Position numbers and translations under genes: made by a program
Source: Bacillota bacterium
GTDB taxonomy: Bacteria; Bacillota; Clostridia; Lachnospirales; Lachnospiraceae
Direction of reading: 5' to 3'
DNA length: 5,980 bases
NCBI GenBank assembly: GCA_023398855.1
Contig: JAEWRS010000316.1
Location: 1 to 5,980, forward strand
Part shown: positions 1-5,867 of the stretch, in pieces
Position numbering within the stretch: the first letter of the stretch is position 1
Layout: every line of letters starts with the position of its first letter
The notes under the pieces: generated by a model
Databases searched by the model: none
What the model was told of the DNA's origin: nothing
Seen by the model: only the letters and a program-made list of their open reading frames with translations

Positions 1-1
1 A

Positions 2-265
2 TCCGGCCCTGCCATAAAGCCTGTTGCGGTACGAATGGTATATCAGGCGGCAAATGCGGTGAAGCTTCCTATTATTGGAATGGGCGGAATCATGAATGCC
101 GAGGATGCGGTGGAATTTATTCTTGCCGGAGCTACAGCTGTTTCTGTTGGAACAGCAAATTTCCGAAATCCCTATGCAGCGGAAGAGATTGTCCGTGGAA
201 TAGAGGATTATATGAAAAAATATCAGGTAGAAGATATAGGGGAATTGGTAGGCGCTGTACGGTAA
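2..265 (+). CDS. pyrD: Dihydroorotate dehydrogenase (class 1B, catalytic subunit), 3' end only
   Basis: This is the C-terminal 87 codons of dihydroorotate dehydrogenase; the gene begins before the window. The enzyme oxidises dihydroorotate to orotate in de novo pyrimidine synthesis. Class 1B enzymes are cytoplasmic, bind FMN, and pass electrons through the PyrK subunit to NAD. The visible part starts with [15 protein letters not shown], typical of the 1B family, followed by the FMN-phosphate-binding segments IGMGGI and [11 protein letters not shown] near the end of the TIM barrel. It ends with a normal-looking helix and GELVGAVR before the stop, so the 3' end appears intact. In Clostridia pyrD is commonly followed directly by pyrE; here pyrE lies about 4.9 kb downstream. 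The 1B rather than 1A assignment rests on sequence resemblance, because pyrK is not in view. Confidence 0.95.
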   Translation, partial: SGPAIKPVAVRMVYQAANAVKLPIIGMGGIMNAEDAVEFILAGATAVSVGTANFRNPYAAEEIVRGIEDYMKKYQVEDIGELVGAVR

Positions 266-930
266 TTTCGTGATTTTGAATAAATCAGGGAAGAGTTAAA
301 TATGTCTGGACATCTAAATAAGTTCATATGCTTGTATGTAAAATATGAGTATGTGGGCTTATTTTAGTGCCTTAAACTGCATATACCCCCTCCCCTGGCT
401 TCCCAATATGGCTATATGGCGATTCTAGTGCGTCAGGGGACATCATAACGGCACCAATAATGCAATCAAACTATCTTATTGGGATACACCAAAAGTATTG
501 ATTTTCAATGAGTGTTCCTTTATTATTATTATAACTGTCTTAAAATACAAAAGGTTGTCAGTGGTTCTGGCATGTTGCGAAAACTTAAATGCTGTATGGA
601 AAAGTCATTTCAGCATAGATTTAACCCAGACGGGATGCCTGTGCATTATATTTGTCGGAGACTGGAGAAAGTTGGTTAGCTTTGTTAGGTTGTGTGAAGA
701 ACGAACACAATACTTTGATATTGTGTATCAACGGATTTATGTTGAAGCAATCGATCTGTTAGAGGGGCAGCAGCTTTTTATGCTTATATAGTGGACAGCC
801 GCATCATTTCCGGAACATGAGGGAGAAAGCAAGTGCATGTATATCCGTTATCGCTGAGCTGGATAAGAGTGGCGGTGAGAGAAAGGAGTAATGTGTTACA
901 AAAGAAGAATGTAAATAAAGGGGGAGCAGA
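266..930. other. Gene-poor, apparently decayed stretch after pyrD
   Basis: No convincing intact gene is visible between pyrD and the exported-protein gene, and no terminator is seen right after pyrD. Short open stretches that look like degraded coding sequence but that I do not recognise are: minus strand 470-372 (33 codons, containing ESPYSHIGKPGEGVYAV, no good start); plus strand 512-679 (55 codons from a GTG, containing HRFNPDGMPVHYICRRLE); plus strand 498-791 (97 codons from a TTG, overlapping the previous one in another frame, ending VEAIDLLEGQQLFMLI); and plus strand 817-891 (24 codons, MREKASACISVIAELDKSG). The 512-679 and 498-791 frames overlap, so at most one is real at each point; a frameshifted relic is possible. 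None has a good ribosome binding site. The stretch probably marks one edge of the DNA inserted between pyrD and pyrE. Confidence 0.4.
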
Positions 931-2646
931 ATGAGCAGCAAAATGAAAATCAGGCCTATAATAGCAAAGGTTTTAGTGGTGATAATGATAGTTACATTGT
1001 TGCCAGGAAATGTGTTGGCAGAAACACAGGAAAAAAGTAATGAAAATCAGGAAGTATACCCTCGGGCAACTCCTTCCCAAGCCGAACAAAGAGGTGAGAA
1101 GTCAGAAGATTACCGTGGGTCGAGAGATACACTCATTAGGTCGCGGCCGGCAACACCGTCAGGGGCAACACCGGCTAAGGCAACATCGTCAGAGGCAACA
1201 CCTGTAACCTTCGAAGAGGTATATTTGGATGGGCGGAGATTTTCGATGATTGCATCTGTGGGGGAAGCTCCATACTATCAGGTACTTAAGTATACAGTTC
1301 CAGAAGGTGAAGGAGGATATTATTCATTTTATTCAGAAGAGTTGAGAAAAGGTTATTATGTAGTTGATAAGTATGGCTATTTATGTACTTCTGAGCAATA
1401 TGAGGCATTATGCCATAGAATTGAATCCGCTCAAGAGCCGGTCCGGCCTACCAAAGGCAGTCAATGTCTGGCATATGATAATCATGGTGGTATACTATGG
1501 GATTTTAATATAACTTATAGACTGGAGGAAGGACAGGATTACTATTTCATTGCGGCCAGATGGCGGGCGAGTTCTTCTGACGACAAATTAAAGATTGTTG
1601 TTATGCGTGATATAGAGATTAATCTTGATGATCAGGGTGCGGATAGAACCGGTTTATCAAAACTGTATTCAAGTGGTATATATTGGAGTAAAGATAGTAA
1701 CAGGAGAAATCATACCACATATGTTTGGAGACCGTATAAAAATGGCTATATATTTGGCGGTTATTTTACAGAGAAAGGAGGGAAAGGAACTAAGGTTATT
1801 GATTTAGATGGGAATATTCTTGATCAGTTAAATGAGTTGAACGCTAATGATACGATTTATGCATATTGGGAAGATCTTCCAAGGTTTAAGAATGTGCGTT
1901 TCGAAGATGGACTGGTGAATACTCCGTATTCTGCAAAACTCGATATTATTTCCAGTCTCCCATTTTATTGGTTCATGGAGGATGAATTACTTCCGGCCGG
2001 CCTTACACTGGATTGGAAAACAGGAGTTATCAGCGGAGTACCGACAGAACCGGGAAAGAGTACATTCTGGATAATTGCAATAAATTTTAGGGAATATGTT
2101 GACTGCTATGCAGAAACATCAATTACCATCAATACAGAAAATACCATCAATACAGAAAATGATTCCTCTGAAAATGAGAGCCAGTCAGGCAAATGGCATC
2201 TCAATAGCGACGATAGGTGGCGATATTACACAACCAAAGACAGATATTATTCCAATGAGTGGAAGCAGGTGGAATATAATGGTGAACTTGGCTGGTATTA
2301 CTTCGGGAAAGATGGATATATTGTTGTCGGTTGGTTTGCCAATAAAGACGGCAGATGGTATTATTTAAATCCGGTTTCAGATGGAACAAAGGGGAAAATG
2401 AAAACAGGGTGGCTAACTGATCCGCAGGATGGCAACCGTTATTATCTGGATCCGAGTACTGGGCAGATGGTAACCGGATGGGTTTGTATTGATGAAGTCT
2501 GGTACTATTTTAATGAGATTGGAGTGGAAAACTCCGGTTGGAAATGGGCTGAAGAGACTGACCAGTGGATCTATGAAAGCCTTGGAAAACAGACCTTGGG
2601 AATGCTCGATCAGACGAAGACCTCTAAAGGTATGAAAGAAGATTAA
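931..2646 (+). CDS. Exported modular surface protein: signal peptide, ATPS-rich linker, Ig-like domain, choline-binding-type repeats
   Basis: This encodes a 571-residue exported protein. Residues 1-30 form a Sec signal peptide: basic start, hydrophobic core around IIAKVLVVIMIVTLLPG, likely cleavage after VLA. Residues 31-92 are a low-complexity linker rich in ATPS-type units. Residues about 95-255 are unassigned; 110-225 resembles a secreted PPC-like beta-sandwich (YYSFYSEE, DKYGYL, FNITYRLEEGQDYYFIAARW). About 262-314 resembles an InlB/Listeria-Bacteroides repeat (FGGYFTEKGGKGTKV). About 320-400 is a putative Ig (He_PIG-like) domain (LPAGLTLDWKTGVISGVPTE). After an Asn/Glu/Ser linker, 420-537 carries aromatic repeats of the cell-wall/choline-binding type (GWYYFGKDG, GRWYYLN, TGWLTD, NRYYLD, TGWV, VWYYFNEIG). 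No catalytic motif is seen, so adhesion or wall display is an inference. The ATG is supported by GGGGGAG at 920-926. A strong terminator follows. Other possibilities include a wall-bound adhesin or an enzyme accessory subunit. Confidence 0.88.
   Translation: MSSKMKIRPIIAKVLVVIMIVTLLPGNVLAETQEKSNENQEVYPRATPSQAEQRGEKSEDYRGSRDTLIRSRPATPSGATPAKATSSEATPVTFEEVYLDGRRFSMIASVGEAPYYQVLKYTVPEGEGGYYSFYSEELRKGYYVVDKYGYLCTSEQYEALCHRIESAQEPVRPTKGSQCLAYDNHGGILWDFNITYRLEEGQDYYFIAARWRASSSDDKLKIVVMRDIEINLDDQGADRTGLSKLYSSGIYWSKDSNRRNHTTYVWRPYKNGYIFGGYFTEKGGKGTKVIDLDGNILDQLNELNANDTIYAYWEDLPRFKNVRFEDGLVNTPYSAKLDIISSLPFYWFMEDELLPAGLTLDWKTGVISGVPTEPGKSTFWIIAINFREYVDCYAETSITINTENTINTENDSSENESQSGKWHLNSDDRWRYYTTKDRYYSNEWKQVEYNGELGWYYFGKDGYIVVGWFANKDGRWYYLNPVSDGTKGKMKTGWLTDPQDGNRYYLDPSTGQMVTGWVCIDEVWYYFNEIGVENSGWKWAEETDQWIYESLGKQTLGMLDQTKTSKGMKED
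1150..1206 (+). repeat. Imperfect 15-bp repeats encoding an ATPS-type linker
   Basis: About four degenerate copies of a 15-bp unit encode ATPSG, ATPAK, ATSSE and ATPV (residues 74-92 of the surface protein), with a further ATPS earlier at residues 46-49. Such Ala-Thr-Pro-Ser spacers are common between the signal peptide and the first folded domain in secreted Lachnospiraceae proteins. They are likely a flexible extracellular stalk, and copy number may vary between strains by slippage (inference). Confidence 0.75.
2125..2160 (+). repeat. Perfect 18-bp tandem duplication in the inter-domain linker
   Basis: Two identical, adjacent 18-bp copies (ACCATCAATACAGAAAAT) at 2125-2142 and 2143-2160 encode the repeated hexapeptide TINTEN between the Ig-like domain and the choline-binding-type repeats. 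The length is a multiple of three, so the frame is kept. Complete identity suggests a recent slippage duplication in a linker that tolerates length change. Confidence 0.85.
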
Positions 2647-2685
2647 ATCCAGAAAATATAACACATCACATACCACCATAACAAA

Positions 2686-2720
2686 AGGCCAGGAGTTTAA
2701 TCACTCCTGGCCTATTTTTT
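2686..2720 (+). terminator. Strong intrinsic terminator after the surface-protein gene
   Basis: A perfect 11-bp GC-rich stem (AGGCCAGGAGT at 2686-2696 with ACTCCTGGCCT at 2703-2713) closes a 6-nt loop and is followed by ATTTTTT. It lies 40 bp after the stop at 2646. A short A-run at 2683-2686 gives four T on the other strand, so it may also weakly terminate the minus-strand remnant that ends at 2781. It should block forward readthrough toward downstream genes. Confidence 0.93.
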
Positions 2721-2780
2721 ACTGGATTATTAGTTTGTAATAACCGGCTTTCCTGGCTTCATATGGTCCAATTGAAAAGA

Positions 2781-2957
2781 TTATTCTACAATTTTATAAA
2801 TACTCGTGTAATTGTCATAATGGTCAAGGTCAAATTGGTCAGCCTGTAGAACATCGAATAAGGTTTTAATAAATTTATCATAGTCCTCAAGGCTAGCCGT
2901 AGCCCAAATAGTATGTACACGCACTGTAAACTTTGATTTTACAGCATATGAATCATG
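2781..2957 (-). pseudogene. 3' remnant of an unrecognised gene on the minus strand
   Basis: Reading the minus strand from 2957 down to the stop at 2783-2781 gives 58 codons. They have protein-like composition: an initial VKSKFTVRVHTIWA, then SLEDYDKFIKTLFDVLQA, then DQFDLDHYDNYTSIYKIVE before the stop. There is no ATG, and the frame is closed upstream by a stop at 2960-2958, with no plausible start or ribosome binding site. I therefore read it as the C-terminal end of a gene that has lost its 5' part. The beta-strand followed by an amphipathic helix and an acidic, Tyr-rich tail looks like a small alpha/beta protein. I do not recognise the family. It converges on the surface-protein gene, with the terminator between them. 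Confidence 0.55.
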
Positions 2958-3018
2958 TTATATTGTAGATAACATTTGTCAAATAAAACTCACAGCGTTT
3001 ATTAAATTTTACTGGCTG

Positions 3019-3047
3019 TAGATAAGAAATGTTTTGCATGATATACT
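3019..3047 (+). promoter_or_regulatory. Extended -10 promoter for the lipoprotein gene
   Basis: TGATATACT at 3039-3047 is a good extended -10 element (TG, one base, then TATACT at 3042-3047), 44 bp before the lipoprotein ATG. The -35 position at the usual 17-bp spacing (3019-3024, TAGATA) is poor, as is often tolerated with an extended -10. A 9-bp sequence TGTAGATAA occurs at 2964-2972 and again at 3017-3025, overlapping the -35 position, and could be an operator pair (weak). Confidence 0.6.
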
Positions 3048-3091
3048 GATCCTATGAGGAATAAAAACTATATTATGGAGTGTGTATCAGA

Positions 3092-4045
3092 ATGAAAAAA
3101 AAGTTATTATTTTTGATTATGTTTTCTGTTTTACTTTTGAGCGTCAATGGTTGTTCTCTCAAGGAAAAGTCTTCCGACAACTCCAAGATACAAGAAAATC
3201 CGGTTCAAACTAATATACCAGTTTCGTCTGAAGACGAGCCACAATCAGTTGGCTTTAATTCAGACGAATATAATCTTCTTGATAGTGATGGAGATACACA
3301 GTATGCCTGGAAATTTGTTGGAGATAACTGTGTTCTTTATTCTTTGGATAGCGTGGGTTCAAATATAAAACAGATTGCCACATTCTTACCTCTGGGTGGG
3401 GAAAACGGCAACCCTGTAACACAGAATTATATAGTCGATTTCGGAATATGCGGTGACTGGATAATAGCAAGCGTGGGGCATTATGAGGGGAGCGGACACT
3501 ACTTTTATGGCGATTTTGTCCGGCTAAAAAAGGACGGTGGAGAGTTAACACATTTTTGGTTGACAGATGATGATGCATTTATCATTGTAGAGGACTGGAT
3601 TTATTATAATTTTTGGACTGTTAAAGATGAGGCTGGAAACGTTAACGGCTGTTATCGTATACGGCCTGATGGAACAGATAAACAATATTTAGGAAATACA
3701 ATCTACAATATTTATCTTTATGCTGAAGATGGATACGTGTATGGAACTCATGCGTCTGATAAAATGGTGAACGATTGGAATCCCGTACTTGACCTGGTTC
3801 GTTGCAAGCCCGATACAAGCTCCGTTATAACGTTGTTTAAAGGGGATAGTCTACCTAAATCTGATAATTCTGATTTTATAAGGTACTATGATATAAGTAT
3901 AGATGAGAGTTATGTTTTTTTTACAGTAGCTGTCCATGGATACTCTGATGGGGACAGCTGGCGTGGTCATAATGTTTATACTGCAAGCTATCGCGTTGAC
4001 CTTAATGGAGAGGATCTGGAGCTGTTAAAAGAGGAACGCTCTTAA
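3092..4045 (+). CDS. Exported lipoprotein with beta-propeller-like repeats (DUF5050-like)
   Basis: This encodes a 317-residue predicted lipoprotein. The N-terminus is MKKKLLFLIMF, a hydrophobic stretch, then a lipobox-like VNGC with the lipidated Cys at residue 21, followed by a polar Ser/Lys/Asn linker to about residue 55. It should be anchored on the outer face of the cytoplasmic membrane. The body contains recurring short blocks of the kind seen in DUF5050-like beta-propeller proteins: GDWIIASVGHY (121-131), FVRLKKDGGELTHF (142-155), DWIYYNF (168-174), GCYRIRPDGTDKQYL (186-200) and DGYVYGTH (213-220). These alternate 'is this visible in the cell' strands with 'residue-DG-T' turns. No catalytic residues are apparent; a binding or sensing role is inference. 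I chose the ATG at 3092, with ATGGAG at 3075-3080 as ribosome binding site, over an upstream in-frame GTG at 3080 that overlaps that site. It has its own promoter and no obvious terminator of its own. Confidence 0.85.
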   Translation: MKKKLLFLIMFSVLLLSVNGCSLKEKSSDNSKIQENPVQTNIPVSSEDEPQSVGFNSDEYNLLDSDGDTQYAWKFVGDNCVLYSLDSVGSNIKQIATFLPLGGENGNPVTQNYIVDFGICGDWIIASVGHYEGSGHYFYGDFVRLKKDGGELTHFWLTDDDAFIIVEDWIYYNFWTVKDEAGNVNGCYRIRPDGTDKQYLGNTIYNIYLYAEDGYVYGTHASDKMVNDWNPVLDLVRCKPDTSSVITLFKGDSLPKSDNSDFIRYYDISIDESYVFFTVAVHGYSDGDSWRGHNVYTASYRVDLNGEDLELLKEERS

Positions 4046-4106
4046 TGTTAAAACAAAAGACCATATCTGCTTTATAAATAGAATAGAGCATACTGCCATC
4101 TGCTGA

Positions 4107-4247
4107 CTTCATACCCATACTACGTATTTATGTAGTTTATCTACGTTGGAGCATGTGGAAATGCTCTGCCTTGATAGTCTTGTACCGGAGGAACATCTGG
4201 TTAGGAAACTCGAGAAAGTGATTGATTTATGCTTTATACATGAGTTT
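4107..4247 (+). mobile_element. N-terminal scrap of an IS1182-type transposase
   Basis: The frame open from 4107, readable from a TTG at 4146, encodes VEMLCLDSLVPEEHLVRKLE followed by VIDLCFIHEF. This matches the well-conserved start of IS1182-family DDE transposases (pattern: leu-asp-x-leu-VP-x-x-HL-x-RK, then a hydrophobic D-x-x-FI). Resemblance stops near 4247, and no DDE catalytic core follows, so only about 35 of the usual roughly 450-550 residues remain. It is non-functional and probably marks an old insertion and deletion event. The reading continues in frame without resemblance to 4328. The assignment is from pattern recognition over a short stretch. Confidence 0.6.
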
Positions 4248-4282
4248 GCTATTATTAAAATAATAGATGATGCCTCATTTAG

Positions 4283-4517
4283 CAAACATTTTCAAACGAC
4301 AGCTACAAAAAAAATATTGATAAACTAAAGGGTTTCCTATAAGAATAAGGTGTATAAAGTCGCCTCGTATTATTCGCTCGATACAGGTGAGCTTGTATGG
4401 GTGTGCGTACCAAACAATAATTGGGATTCGATTTATCTACAAAATACTAAATCAAAGAGAAATGATGAATTTCGGGTAGATGGGATATATTTGAATGAAA
4501 GGAAAGCTACAAATTAG
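4283..4517 (+). pseudogene. Frameshifted 3' remnant of an unknown gene
   Basis: Two adjoining frames look like one broken coding sequence. Frame 2 from 4283 reads QTFSNDSYKKNIDKLKGFL and stops at about 4328. Frame 3 from 4329 reads SYKNKVYKVASYYSLDTG, then ELVWVCVPNNNWDSIYLQ, and ends with FRVDGIYLNERKATN at the stop 4515-4517. One indel around 4325-4340 would join them. The stop lies 9 bp before a good terminator, which supports a real gene end. No start or ribosome binding site is seen, and the 5' part seems to have been lost at the transposase scrap. I do not recognise the family; the 'YYSLDTGELVW' block suggests a beta-rich protein. Confidence 0.5.
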
Positions 4518-4526
4518 TGAGTGCTT

Positions 4527-4555
4527 AAGGGCGAGGTTTAGGCTTCGCTCTTTTT
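4527..4555 (+). terminator. Intrinsic terminator after the broken gene
   Basis: A 10-bp stem with two G-U pairs (AAGGGCGAGG at 4527-4536 with CTTCGCTCTT at 4543-4552) closes a 6-nt loop (TTTAGG) and runs into TTTTT at 4551-4555. It lies directly after the stop of the unknown 3' remnant and would stop forward transcription entering from the lipoprotein gene, isolating the downstream integrase remnant and pyrE. Confidence 0.8.
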
Positions 4556-4590
4556 ATGAGTAAAAATATAAAAATGGAAGGCAGGGGTAA

Positions 4591-4716
4591 GCTATAAATA
4601 CAGAAACATCGTCAACAAAGGCAAGAGAACGGGTGCATGATCCAGAAAACGGATTCTCAGTCAGAATCGGCAATAGACGTATGCGCATAAAGGCAAATTG
4701 GATAAATGGTTACTAA
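4591..4716 (+). other. Unrecognised orphan coding scrap
   Basis: Between the terminator and the integrase promoter, one frame is open from 4591 to a stop at 4714-4716 (41 codons). Its sequence looks protein-like: ETSSTKARERVHDPENGFSV then RIGNRRMRIKANWINGY. There is no ATG at its start and no ribosome binding site, so it would be a fragment. A small accessory gene of the same mobile element as the integrase is possible from position only. I do not recognise it, and chance openness cannot be excluded. Confidence 0.3.
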
Positions 4717-4740
4717 ATCAAATTATATAACGATTGTTGA

Positions 4741-4769
4741 TTGAAAATACATATTGATTATGGTAAAAT
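4741..4769 (+). promoter_or_regulatory. Sigma-A-type promoter of the integrase remnant
   Basis: TTGAAA at 4741-4746, a 17-bp spacer, and TAAAAT at 4764-4769 preceded by TG at 4761-4762 make a near-consensus housekeeping promoter with an extended -10. The predicted start is near 4776, about 50 bp before the integrase GTG. Since the integrase is now a short relic and no terminator is visible before 5183, transcription from here could reach pyrE. Confidence 0.72.
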
Positions 4770-4795
4770 TAGGAGCGAATGTTCTAACAGCATTT

Positions 4796-4827
4796 CTTTC
4801 TCCTGATTTTACACCGGAAGGAGGAAG
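4796..4827 (+). promoter_or_regulatory. Leader hairpin covering the integrase ribosome binding site
   Basis: CTTTCTCCT at 4796-4804 can pair along its full length (nine pairs, one G-U) with AGGAGGAAG at 4819-4827, leaving a 14-nt loop. The 3' arm holds the Shine-Dalgarno sequence and the first base of the GTG start, so the fold would hide the site and keep integrase translation low. An upstream segment (GAATG, 4777-4781) can pair with CATTTC (4791-4796) and touches the same arm, giving a possible alternative fold. The pairing is seen in the sequence; the regulatory effect is inferred. Confidence 0.5.
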
Positions 4828-5103
4828 TGACGGGTAAGTCGCTTAAAGGGAAAGAACCAGGCAAAGGAATCTTATGCTATTCATTATGAGAGAATAAAGG
4901 AAGATACCAGTTTTAAACACTTTACACCGCATACATTCAGACATACATTTGCAACCAGAGCTATTGAAAATGGAATGCAGCCAAAAACACTACAACATAT
5001 ACTTGGACATGGTACACTAAAAATGACTATGGATTTATATTGCCATGGGACAGAGGACACTCTATTTACAGAAATGGAAAAAATGAAACAGAAGCGTGCA
5101 TAA
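4827..5103 (+). pseudogene. Tyrosine integrase with large internal out-of-frame deletion
   Basis: This is the remnant of a phage/ICE-type tyrosine recombinase. The start is a GTG at 4827 after GGAAGGAGG; it reads VTGKSLKGKEPGKGI, the usual N-terminus of Lachnospiraceae integrative-element integrases, up to about 4871. The reading then runs out of frame into the catalytic C-terminal end, readable in another frame from about 4861 to the stop at 5101-5103. That part carries the HxxR box in TPHTFRHTFATR, the LGHG box, and the nucleophilic Tyr in MDLYCH, then TEDTLFTEMEKMKQKRA. The core-binding domain and first catalytic Arg, roughly 270-300 of an expected 380-400 residues, are missing. It cannot be active. 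It lies 79 bp before pyrE, suggesting that one end of the original element was here. Confidence 0.85.
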
Positions 5104-5182
5104 ATACTAAATGGTGCAGTAGGGCAAATTCAATATAGATTGTAACGCTGTAAAGTGCATAAAATAAGGAGAAAGTGACAAT

Positions 5183-5860
5183 ATGGAACAGTATAAGCAG
5201 GAATTTATTGAATTTATGGTAGACAGTAAAGTTCTTAAATTTGGCGACTTCACACTGAAAAGCGGAAGAAAGTCCCCGTTTTTTATGAATGCAGGTTCTT
5301 ATGTGACAGGGGCACAGCTTAAAAAACTGGGAGAGTACTATGCAAAGGCCATTCACGATAATTTTGGGGATGATTTTGATGTTCTGTTTGGTCCGGCTTA
5401 TAAGGGGATCCCATTAAGCGTAGCTACTGCCATTGCCTTTCATGAATTATATGGAAAAGAGATCAAATACTGCTCAAACAGAAAAGAGGAGAAAGATCAC
5501 GGCGGTGATGCAGGAATTCTTCTTGGAAGTCCCATAAAGGATGGGGACCGTGTGGTGATCATTGAAGATGTGACCACCTCAGGAAAATCCATTGAGGAAA
5601 CCTTCCCTATCATCAAAGCTCAGGGGGATGTGGAGATTTTAGGCCTTATGGTATCCTTAAACCGTATGGAGAAGGGTAAAGAAGATAAGGGAGCTTTGGA
5701 TGAAATCCAGGAAAAGTACGGATTCAAAGCCGCCGCCATCGTTTCCATGGCAGAAGTCATTGAGCATTTGTATAACAGGGAGTATGATGGTCACGTTATC
5801 ATTGATGATACCATAAAAGGGGCAATTGATGCTTATTATGATATTTATGGCGTAAAATAG
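5183..5860 (+). CDS. pyrE: Orotate phosphoribosyltransferase
   Basis: This is a complete 225-residue enzyme that joins orotate to PRPP to give orotidine 5'-monophosphate and pyrophosphate, the fifth step of UMP synthesis, in the cytoplasm. Visible motifs are LKSGRKSPFF (25-34) at the substrate-binding N-terminus, FGPAYKGIPL (69-78), the flexible catalytic loop NRKEEKDHGG (99-108), and the PRPP-binding signature VVIIEDVTTSGKS (114-126). The length is normal for the clostridial type. The ATG has an AAGGAGA ribosome binding site at 5166-5172. It is separated from pyrD by about 4.9 kb containing two forward terminators, so it is unlikely to be co-transcribed with pyrD. No good promoter is evident in the 79 bp before it. 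Confidence 0.97.
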   Translation: MEQYKQEFIEFMVDSKVLKFGDFTLKSGRKSPFFMNAGSYVTGAQLKKLGEYYAKAIHDNFGDDFDVLFGPAYKGIPLSVATAIAFHELYGKEIKYCSNRKEEKDHGGDAGILLGSPIKDGDRVVIIEDVTTSGKSIEETFPIIKAQGDVEILGLMVSLNRMEKGKEDKGALDEIQEKYGFKAAAIVSMAEVIEHLYNREYDGHVIIDDTIKGAIDAYYDIYGVK

Positions 5861-5867
5861 ACCCATG

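Noticed and set aside
266..330. att-type direct repeat shared with the region just before pyrE
   Set aside because: By eye, only short A/T-rich matches are shared between 266-330 and 5104-5182; nothing long enough to call an attachment site.
391..440. Inverted repeat TCCCCTG ... CAGGGGA after pyrD as a terminator
   Set aside because: The stem is only 7 bp around a 36-nt loop with no T-run; it is not a credible intrinsic terminator.
1010..1207. Arg/Gln-rich 65-codon forward frame inside the surface-protein gene
   Set aside because: It is a frame shadow of the repeated ATPS-coding region; its HRQGQHR-like repeats follow directly from that repeat.
3080..3091. Upstream GTG start for the lipoprotein
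   Set aside because: It overlaps the best ribosome binding site (3075-3080) and would put extra residues before the usual basic signal-peptide start; the ATG at 3092 fits better.
3255..3578. Minus-strand 107-codon open frame inside the lipoprotein gene
   Set aside because: It is antisense to a well-supported lipoprotein with signal peptide and ribosome binding site; its composition is atypical of a protein.
5140..5165. Local pyrE promoter (TTGTAA ... TAAAAT)
   Set aside because: The spacer is only 14 bp and the -10 would abut the ribosome binding site, putting the start of transcription inside it.
5066..5356. Minus-strand 96-codon open frame across the integrase end and pyrE
   Set aside because: It is the antisense shadow of two clearly recognised coding regions and resembles nothing known.
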